DNA from: Trichormus variabilis 0441
GTDB taxonomy: Bacteria; Cyanobacteriota; Cyanobacteriia; Cyanobacteriales; Nostocaceae
Direction: 5' to 3'
DNA length: 64,000 bases
NCBI RefSeq assembly: GCF_009856605.1
Contig: NZ_CP047242.1
Location: 2,858,001 to 2,922,000 of the forward strand
Shown here: positions 57,857 through 64,000 of the stretch, in pieces
How the letters are laid out: every line of letters begins with the position of its first letter
How positions within the stretch are numbered: position 1 is the stretch's first letter
Notes under the pieces: generated by a model
Told to the model about the DNA's origin: nothing
What the model saw: only the letters and a program-made list of their open reading frames with translations
Database searches by the model: none
Program-made: the position numbers and the translations under genes

Positions 57857-58018
57857 ATGGCAGAAGAAACTAGAGAAGTTCGGGGTAGACTCCCTAAAGA
57901 CTTAAAAATCGCCTTTGAAATTGCCTGTGCGCGTCTGGAATTGACGCAGACTGCGGCTTTGGAGGAGGCTATCAAGGAATGGTTGAAAAAACATGAATCT
58001 ACGTCTAGTGACAAATAG
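57857..58018 (+). CDS. Ribbon-helix-helix (Arc/CopG-like) regulator of the CAST
   Basis: 53 residues, MAEETREVRGRLPKDLKIAF and so on. The layout is a short beta strand (TREVRGRLP), helix A (KDLKIAFEIACARLE), a turn (LTQ) and helix B (TAALEEAIKEWLKKH), the classic RHH fold. It is divergent from cas12k with a tandem 16-bp operator between them. It holds the place occupied in the Anabaena PCC 7120 CAST by the MerR-type repressor CvkR. It is likely a repressor of cas12k and of itself. The ribosome site is weak (AGG next to the ATG). A 22-base imperfect palindrome (57827-57848) lies just upstream. Confidence 0.8.
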   Translation: MAEETREVRGRLPKDLKIAFEIACARLELTQTAALEEAIKEWLKKHESTSSDK

Positions 58019-58588
58019 ATTGAGTTATGAGCAATAGGATTTGTTTGTGGATTAACTAATTCTTCGTAATGGCGGTTATATTCTGGAAGCGTTTTGGTTC
58101 TGGTAATTCCTATCAAAATCCTCAATAGACGGTGCAATGCGATCGCCATTTCTTATCAAATCTGACTACCACAATCACATATAAGTCTGACTAACTGAGT
58201 TTGAATTTATAGTAACACTCGGTATTAATACTAATGCTTTTAAAAGGATGTGTTGCTACATTTTGAACATACAAATTGGTATGCTTGCTCACGCTTATGG
58301 CCATAATTATGTATGGCTTTGATGGGCAAAATATATCGATACTTTTATTAAATAGACTCAAATGGTTTAAAGAATGTAAATTAATTATGCTCTTAAATTA
58401 AGTATTAAAAAATACATTAGTTTTTGGCTAAGTAAATTTACAAGTATTTTAAATCCTAACTTTTTATACTCAATTAAAATCTACGGATTTGCAACTGTAA
58501 GCGATCGCTTCACAGGTGATTTTTCATGCAAAAAATAGCTTCTCTGAGGTTGGTGTAGGGGTTTCAGCAGGGCAAAGGATTGTAGCGG
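58019..58588. other. Gene-free stretch between the regulator and the DISARM-like cargo
   Basis: AT-rich, 570 bases. An antisense frame covering 57847-58149 overlaps the regulator and shows no recognisable protein. The promoter of the helicase gene should lie in the last ~100 bases. I see no repeat or RNA gene. Confidence 0.35.
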
Positions 58589-61500
58589 ATGAGTGTTGTT
58601 ACTGGGCAAATTGTGCGGGTGCGATCGCGGCAGTATCTTGTAGAAGATGTAGTGGCTAAACCTTTGGTGAAGGAAGACACTTTAGTTTGCCTTTCGTGTT
58701 TAGAAGATGATGCGTTAGGTGAACAGTTAGAAGTTCTTTGGGAAAGAGAAGTTGATGCCAAAGTCATAGGTAAAACTTCGTGGGAGTCCATAGCAAACCG
58801 AGGTTTTGACAATCCCCGTCTATTTTCGGCTTATCTCCATACTCTGCGCTGGAATTGTGTTACCTCAACTGACCCAAAACTGTTTCAAGCACCATACCGT
58901 GCAGGTATTGAAGTCAAAGCTTACCAGCTTGAACCGCTACGTAAAGCTTTATTAATGCCTAGAGTTGCTTTGTTTATTGCTGACGATGTTGGTTTAGGGA
59001 AAACCATAGAAGCAGGTCTGATTTTAAGAGAAATGTTGATGCGGCAAAAAGTTCGCCGTGTTTTGATTTCCTGTCCGCCGTCGGTTGTACGGCAATGGCA
59101 AGAAGAAATGGAAAGCCGCTTCGGGCTAACTTTTGTAATTTTTGACCGTGAGTTTGTAGCTAGTCGTCGTCAAGAACGCGGTTATGGAATTAACCCTTGG
59201 ACAACTCACAGCCGCTTCATTATTTCTCATGCTTTGTTACGTGATGAAACCTATGCTGCTCCTTTGCGTGATTGGTTGGGAGATTTTACAGGCGCATCAA
59301 TGCTGATTCTTGATGAAGCACACAACGCAGCCCCAGCTAGTGGTGCGAAGTATGCTGTAGATTCTCAGTTAACACGTACTGTCCGCGATATAGCACCACG
59401 GTTTGAACATAAGCTGTTTCTTTCTGCTACGCCTCATAATGGTCATTCCAATAGTTTTGCAGCTTTATTAGAAATCCTCGACCCGCAACGGTTTTGTCGA
59501 GGTGTCCCTGTGCGAGATAGCAAACTTTTAGATACAGTGATGGTGCGGCGATTAAAACAAGATTTACGGGAGATTGGCGAAGAGTTTCCCGAACGACGGG
59601 TTATTCCTATCGTCATCGATAACCTTCCAGAAGATGCGCCGGAGTTGAAACTGTCGCGGTTGCTGCAAGAATACCGCAGTCTAAGGGAAGAACGGCTCAA
59701 GGAAGCATCGAAGTCAACTCAAAATGCGGCGATGCTGGTAATAACTTCGCTGCAAAAGCGTCTGCTATCTTCCATTGAAGCTTTTGCACGCACTTTAAAA
59801 GTTCATCGGGCGGCAATTGAAAAGCAATCTGTTAACCGTTCTGCAAACGCCATAGAAAATTTACCGTTGCTATTAGAACCCCCTGGTGCTGACGATGAAC
59901 GGGCTGAACTAGCAGAAGAAGAAGTACAAGCAGAAGAAGATACTCAGGTAATGGTGGCTACTGGGCAGGCTGCAAGCTTTGGGTTAAGCAGCCGGGAATT
60001 GGAAATTTTAGAAGAGATGACCGATGTAGCCAACCAAGCTAGATATCAAGCAGACCCACGAGTTGAAAAATTAGTGGCATGGATTAAACAAAATCTCTGT
60101 CCTGATTTGGGTAAACCTAATGCTGCTTGGTTAGAGAAGCGAGTCATTATATTTACTGAATATACAGATACAAAACGCTACTTACAGCAAAAACTTCAGG
60201 AAGCCATTGCAGGTTCAGATAAAGAACGCGATAGCGAAGCGCTACGGCGAAACGCCGAACGCATTGATGTATTTCATGGTGGTATTGGCGAAGAACGCCG
60301 GGAAGCTATCAAAAATGCCTTCAATGCTGACCCATTGCGTCACCCCCTCCGCATTCTCATAGCCACGGATGCAGCAAGGGAAGGGGTAAACCTGCAAAAC
60401 AATTGTGCTGACCTATTCCATTTTGATGTGCCTTGGAACCCGTCGAGGATGGAACAGCGCAACGGGCGTATTGACAGAAAATTACAGCGATCGCCTATTG
60501 TTCACTGCTACTACTTTGTTTTAGCGCAACGGACAGAGGACAAAGTATTGAAAGTGCTGGTGAAGAAGACCGAAACAATTCAAAAAGAATTGGGGACGCT
60601 TTCGCCAGTGGTGCAGAAAAATTTATCGCGTCTGCTGGAAGGTGGTATTCGCCACAATCAGCTAACTAATATTACTGCTTCCATAGAACAAGCTGATTTA
60701 CCTAATTTACAGATAGTAAATGAGGAATTGGAAGAAAATCGACTGCGGAGAGAAGAATTAACCAAGCAATTATCCCAGTTGCAAGAGATGTTGAAAACAT
60801 CGCGGGATTGGTTGGGACTGAGTGATGAACACTTCCGCAATGCTATTTCCGCTTCTTTAGAAATTCTCGGCGCGACTCCTCTGACTCCAGTCAATAGCAA
60901 TGAAGCTTGTCAAGATTCGGCTACTGCACGCTGGACGCTTCCACCCCTTGACCAACGCGCAGACCCGACATGGGCGAATACTCTTGATACCTTAAGACCG
61001 CCACGCAAGAAAGGACAAAAGCCTTGGGAATGGCGACGGGAAGCAGCGATTCGTCCGGTAGTATTTCGTGACCCTGGTTCATTGGATGGGGATGTAGTTC
61101 ACCTGCATTTAGAACATCGGGTGGTACAGCGTCTTTTAGGGCGATTTTTAGCCCAAGGGTTTTTACATGATGAGTTAACCCGCGCTTGCGTTTGCCTAAC
61201 TGATGACCCAATTCCGAAAGTTCTCGCCTTGGGACGGTTATCTGTTTACGGACAGGGTGCGTCGCGGCTGCATGACGAAGTAATTGCGATCGCGGCGGAA
61301 TGGTCAGACCCAGCCGCGAGGGGACGCAAGAAACTACAACCGTTAAACGAAGGGGAGAAAGACAACGTACTGGCTTTATTGGAAGATTCTTTAGCTTCTC
61401 CTCGTTTGCAAAAAGCATCCCAGACTGTTAAGGAACTGCTAAAGCAGAATGCTACTCAAGATATTGCTGATTTGATTCCCCATTTAGAACGTCGTGCCAA

Positions 61501-61837
61501 TATTTTGGCGCAAAGGGCTGAGAAAAAGTTAACCGAACGGGGCAAAAAAGAAGCTGTAGAGATGAAAAAAATTCTCGAACAGCAGCAGCAGCGTATTAGC
61601 CAACGTAAGCAGGAAATTGAAAATACCAAAGCTATCCAGCTATCAATTCCATTTGCAGAGTTCCCTGTCGAGGAAAAACGGCAGTTAGAAGCAGACCGTC
61701 GCCACTGGGAGAAGCGATTGAAAGACCTGGCTGAAGAAATTATTTCTGAACCTGCCCGAATTGAGGCTTCCTACGAAGTTAGGGCGGTGCGAGTTGAACC
61801 TGTGGGGTTGATTTATTTATGGCCAGTTTCGGGTTGA
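58589..61837 (+). CDS. drmD: SNF2-like helicase, DISARM DrmD type
   Basis: 1082 residues. Helicase domain 1 has the Walker A in ADDVGLGKTIEAGLILREML (~130) and the DEAH box LILDEAHNAAP (~240). Domain 2 has FTEYTDTKRYL, IATDAAREGVNLQNN and motif VI RMEQRNGRIDR (~620). A long helical C-terminus follows. Length, layout and the N6-methylase gene right after it fit DrmD of class 1 DISARM, an anti-phage system. A stand-alone helicase/methylase pair remains possible because drmA, drmB and drmC are not in view. It is placed as CAST cargo. Confidence 0.78.
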   Translation: MSVVTGQIVRVRSRQYLVEDVVAKPLVKEDTLVCLSCLEDDALGEQLEVLWEREVDAKVIGKTSWESIANRGFDNPRLFSAYLHTLRWNCVTSTDPKLFQAPYRAGIEVKAYQLEPLRKALLMPRVALFIADDVGLGKTIEAGLILREMLMRQKVRRVLISCPPSVVRQWQEEMESRFGLTFVIFDREFVASRRQERGYGINPWTTHSRFIISHALLRDETYAAPLRDWLGDFTGASMLILDEAHNAAPASGAKYAVDSQLTRTVRDIAPRFEHKLFLSATPHNGHSNSFAALLEILDPQRFCRGVPVRDSKLLDTVMVRRLKQDLREIGEEFPERRVIPIVIDNLPEDAPELKLSRLLQEYRSLREERLKEASKSTQNAAMLVITSLQKRLLSSIEAFARTLKVHRAAIEKQSVNRSANAIENLPLLLEPPGADDERAELAEEEVQAEEDTQVMVATGQAASFGLSSRELEILEEMTDVANQARYQADPRVEKLVAWIKQNLCPDLGKPNAAWLEKRVIIFTEYTDTKRYLQQKLQEAIAGSDKERDSEALRRNAERIDVFHGGIGEERREAIKNAFNADPLRHPLRILIATDAAREGVNLQNNCADLFHFDVPWNPSRMEQRNGRIDRKLQRSPIVHCYYFVLAQRTEDKVLKVLVKKTETIQKELGTLSPVVQKNLSRLLEGGIRHNQLTNITASIEQADLPNLQIVNEELEENRLRREELTKQLSQLQEMLKTSRDWLGLSDEHFRNAISASLEILGATPLTPVNSNEACQDSATARWTLPPLDQRADPTWANTLDTLRPPRKKGQKPWEWRREAAIRPVVFRDPGSLDGDVVHLHLEHRVVQRLLGRFLAQGFLHDELTRACVCLTDDPIPKVLALGRLSVYGQGASRLHDEVIAIAAEWSDPAARGRKKLQPLNEGEKDNVLALLEDSLASPRLQKASQTVKELLKQNATQDIADLIPHLERRANILAQRAEKKLTERGKKEAVEMKKILEQQQQRISQRKQEIENTKAIQLSIPFAEFPVEEKRQLEADRRHWEKRLKDLAEEIISEPARIEASYEVRAVRVEPVGLIYLWPVSG

Positions 61838-61850
61838 GGGGGTGAGGAGT

Positions 61851-64000
61851 ATGGTTAAGGATAGAGAAATTCAAGCGCATAAGGAATGGTTGGGCTTCCT
61901 TCAGCCAGTGGGGTTGGTAGTGTCGCCAACGGCGTTAAATAATGCCCAAATGTCGGTAAATCGCAACGTTGTTGAGTTACAGCAACGGTTAAGCGAAATA
62001 GTAAGCCGAAATTCCTTTGATGACAGCAGCAACTACACCTGCGTAATTTCTGACTTTCCCACCTTCACAGTTGAAATTCTCGGTTGGCAACCGACAGATT
62101 TAGTCGAGAGTCCAGAGGATTTAACGGTATCGCTACCAGAATACGGTGAAATTTTACAACCAACATATACCGTACCTGACCCAGATAAAGGTGGCTGGTT
62201 GATGCTGGTACAGGTCATTTCCACTGGTACTGACTTTGATAGAGTCAGCGAGAATATCAAATCTACAGGATGGCACGCCAACCCTCAAGGGAAATTTGAG
62301 CGACTGTTGCGGGAGAAGGAAATTCCTGTAGGTATTTTGTGTAATGGTACAGAATTACGTTTGGTATATGCCCCACGCGGCGAATCTTCTGGACACCTAA
62401 CCTTTCCAGTACAGGCGATGTGCGAAGTATCGGGACGGTTAATTTTGGGTGCAATGCAGATGTTGTTGGAAGAACAGCGAGTGTTCAATGCACCAACTGA
62501 CCGCCGTTTAGTAGCATTACTGCAAAATAGCCGCAAGTACCAAAACGAAGTTTCTACCAAGTTATCAGAACAGGTACTTGATGCACTGTGGGAATTACTG
62601 CGTGGTTTTCAAGCTGCGAATGACCATGCTAAAGGACTCTTGCTTGATGACATTGCCCAAAACGACCCCCAACATATCTACGGTGGATTAATTACAGTTT
62701 TGCTGCGGTTGGTGTTTCTGCTGTATGCGGAAGATGAGGGATTGATGCCGCAGGGTTCGATTTACACGCGCAACTATTCTGTAACTGGACTTTATGAGAG
62801 ATTGCGCGAGGATGCGGGTAACTATCCTGACACAATGGAACAGCGTTATGGTGCTTGGGCTTGGTTACTCAGTCTTTTTCGCTTAGTTTACGATGGTGGC
62901 TGTCATGCTGACTTATATTTGCCAGCACGTCACGGACAGCTTTTTGACCCAGATGAGTACGCATTTTTAGAAGGTCGTTCTCGTCATACTACTTATAAAG
63001 AATGGGATTTAATTGAACCGCCACGTGTTTCTGATAGCGTAGTTCATGAGGTATTGCGAGCATTACTCGTTCTTGATGGTGAGCGTTTGTCATACCGTTC
63101 TCTAGATGTGGAACAAATTGGTTCCGTATACGAAGCGGCAACCGGATACGAGGTTAAAAAAGCTACTTCTCAATCTATTGGCTTATGGAGTAAACCAAAA
63201 AGTGCTAAAGCCTCCATTACTGTAGTCGTTAGCGTTGATGAGGTTTTAAAAACCAAAGCCAATGACAGGGCGAAGTATTTAAAAGAAGTGGCAGGTTGTG
63301 AAATTTCTGGAAAATCACTGACAGATTTAAAGCAAGCAACAACCGCCGAGGATTTAATTGCAGCTTTAGGACGGAAAATATCTCCACAAACCCCAACTTT
63401 ATTACCTGTGGGTTCGCTTTATTTGCAACCAGGGGAAGAACGGCGGCGCAGTGGAACTCATTATACGCCCCGTGCGTTGACAGAACCGATAGTTAAAGAA
63501 ACTCTCAGACCTGTTCTGGAAGCCTTGGGTGAACGTCCCACACCAGAGCAAATTTTGGCTTTGAAGGTATGCGATTTAGCTGTTGGTTCGGGCGCGTTCT
63601 TGGTAGAAGCTTGTCGTCAGTTAGCGGAAAAATTGGTGGAAGCTTGGAATCAACATGGCATGATTTCAGAAGTTCCATCAGATGAAGAACCCTTACTGTA
63701 TGGGCGGCGTTTGGTGGCGCAGCGCTGTTTGTATGGGGTGGATAAAAACCCGTTTGCGGTGAATTTAGCAAAGTTATCTTTGTGGTTGGTAACTTTAGCG
63801 AAAAAGCATCCTTTTACATTTTTAGACCATGCGTTGAAATGTGGTGATTCATTGGTAGGTTTAACCCGCGACCAACTTGTTAAATTTAACTGGGAAAAAG
63901 ATACTACTTATGATGATAAAGAATTGCTTTTATTTAATGAGCAACTAAATAAGGTTAAGTTTAACCGTGATGAAATTCAAAGTTTAGACGATGAGAATTA
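61851..64000 (+). CDS. drmMI: N6-adenine DNA methylase, DISARM DrmMI type (3' end outside window)
   Basis: The frame is open from ATG 61851 to the window end (about 716 residues seen). GAGGAG lies just upstream and the gap from drmD is 13 bases, so they form an operon. The SAM-binding motif I is DLAVGSGAFLVEACR (~575), preceded by RSGTHYTPRALTEPIV, typical of Eco57I/N-6 DNA methylases. YGVDKNPFAVNLAKLSLWL follows. The catalytic NPPY-type motif should come beyond the edge. It would mark host DNA so that the DISARM machinery attacks only unmethylated phage DNA. Confidence 0.78.
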   Translation, partial: MVKDREIQAHKEWLGFLQPVGLVVSPTALNNAQMSVNRNVVELQQRLSEIVSRNSFDDSSNYTCVISDFPTFTVEILGWQPTDLVESPEDLTVSLPEYGEILQPTYTVPDPDKGGWLMLVQVISTGTDFDRVSENIKSTGWHANPQGKFERLLREKEIPVGILCNGTELRLVYAPRGESSGHLTFPVQAMCEVSGRLILGAMQMLLEEQRVFNAPTDRRLVALLQNSRKYQNEVSTKLSEQVLDALWELLRGFQAANDHAKGLLLDDIAQNDPQHIYGGLITVLLRLVFLLYAEDEGLMPQGSIYTRNYSVTGLYERLREDAGNYPDTMEQRYGAWAWLLSLFRLVYDGGCHADLYLPARHGQLFDPDEYAFLEGRSRHTTYKEWDLIEPPRVSDSVVHEVLRALLVLDGERLSYRSLDVEQIGSVYEAATGYEVKKATSQSIGLWSKPKSAKASITVVVSVDEVLKTKANDRAKYLKEVAGCEISGKSLTDLKQATTAEDLIAALGRKISPQTPTLLPVGSLYLQPGEERRRSGTHYTPRALTEPIVKETLRPVLEALGERPTPEQILALKVCDLAVGSGAFLVEACRQLAEKLVEAWNQHGMISEVPSDEEPLLYGRRLVAQRCLYGVDKNPFAVNLAKLSLWLVTLAKKHPFTFLDHALKCGDSLVGLTRDQLVKFNWEKDTTYDDKELLLFNEQLNKVKFNRDEIQSLDDEN

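Larger units (their letters stand above)
54873..64000 (-). mobile_element. Type V-K CRISPR-associated transposon (array-proximal part)
   Basis: The element begins with TGT at 54878; the preceding TTATA (54873-54877) is the likely 5-bp target duplication, to be matched at the other end. In order inward: three TnsB-type repeats, atypical repeat with homing guide, CRISPR array, tracrRNA, cas12k, a divergent ribbon-helix-helix regulator, then a DISARM-like cargo. tnsB, tnsC, tniQ and the far end are expected beyond 64000. Orientation is given as minus because the RNA-guided module reads that way. The presence of a CAST is near certain; the extent is unknown. Confidence 0.92.

Noticed and set aside
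57847..58149. Antisense frame of about 100 codons overlapping the ribbon-helix-helix gene
   Set aside because: It lies opposite a small gene with a clear fold and promoter/operator context, and its product shows no recognisable domain.

Overview
The window comes from the chromosome of a filamentous, heterocyst-forming type of cyanobacterium (Nostoc/Anabaena group). The signs are the density of HIP1-type GCGATCGC sites, ferredoxin-dependent glutamate synthase, a cyanobacterial RNase E with an Arg-rich tail, a pheophorbide-oxygenase-like Rieske protein, a ClpP/ClpR pair and tandem heptamer repeats (GGGATTG, ACTATTG) typical of Nostocales. From memory, unchecked, the order rne - rnhB - DUF1997 - pheA - LON - rpsJ/tuf/fusA/rpsG/rpsL - glutamate synthase resembles the region around alr4331-alr4344 of Anabaena sp. 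PCC 7120.

Layout. 1-8.6 kb: a radical SAM protein, RNase E, RNase HII, a DUF1997 protein, prephenate dehydratase and a LON-domain protein. 8.7-14.5 kb, minus strand: the str operon (S12, S7, EF-G, EF-Tu, S10), preceded by an IscA-like Fe-S carrier. 15-24.5 kb: a cupin, an exported phosphodiester glycosidase, the large glutamate synthase and a membrane-anchored polysaccharide deacetylase. 24.5-32.5 kb: an AT-rich block with a 1.3 kb gene-free stretch and four polytopic membrane glycosyltransferases. 33-39 kb: Dxr, a small membrane protein, a MoaD-like protein, a Rieske oxygenase, a J-domain/TPR protein, ClpP and ClpR. 39.3-49.4 kb: two tandem VWA proteins, a VOC protein and a toxin-antitoxin pair on the plus strand, facing a minus-strand operon with an Hsp70-like protein, a zinc-ribbon/LysM membrane protein, a large repeat protein, a J-like protein without HPD and a GrpE-like protein. 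This looks like a specialised second chaperone system. 49.6-54.2 kb: DoxX, DUF1499 and RDD membrane or exported proteins, L33, S18 and an RNase II/R family exonuclease.

The most important part is 54.8 kb to the end. It is the array-proximal part of a type V-K CRISPR-associated transposon (CAST). It holds a terminus with three TnsB-type 18-bp sites, an atypical repeat with a short guide, a three-repeat CRISPR array, a tracrRNA gene, cas12k, and a divergent 53-residue ribbon-helix-helix regulator with a tandem operator over the cas12k promoter. The short guide matches 16 of 17 bases just outside the element, next to a GGTG PAM (NGTN), with 59 bp between the PAM and the transposon end. The element's own homing target is therefore still visible. 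That target is not a tRNA; it lies just before a strong terminator in a cluster of terminator-ended, ncRNA-like units downstream of the exonuclease gene. The cargo begins with a DrmD-like SNF2 helicase and an N6-adenine methylase (open at the window edge), the first two genes expected of a class 1 DISARM anti-phage system. TnsB, TnsC, TniQ and the far transposon end are not in the window.

Several families of small inverted-repeat elements are scattered between genes. One has the core TGACGCACCCTAC (four copies) and another has ends AGGACTTACGCA (three copies plus a partial). They are described individually.
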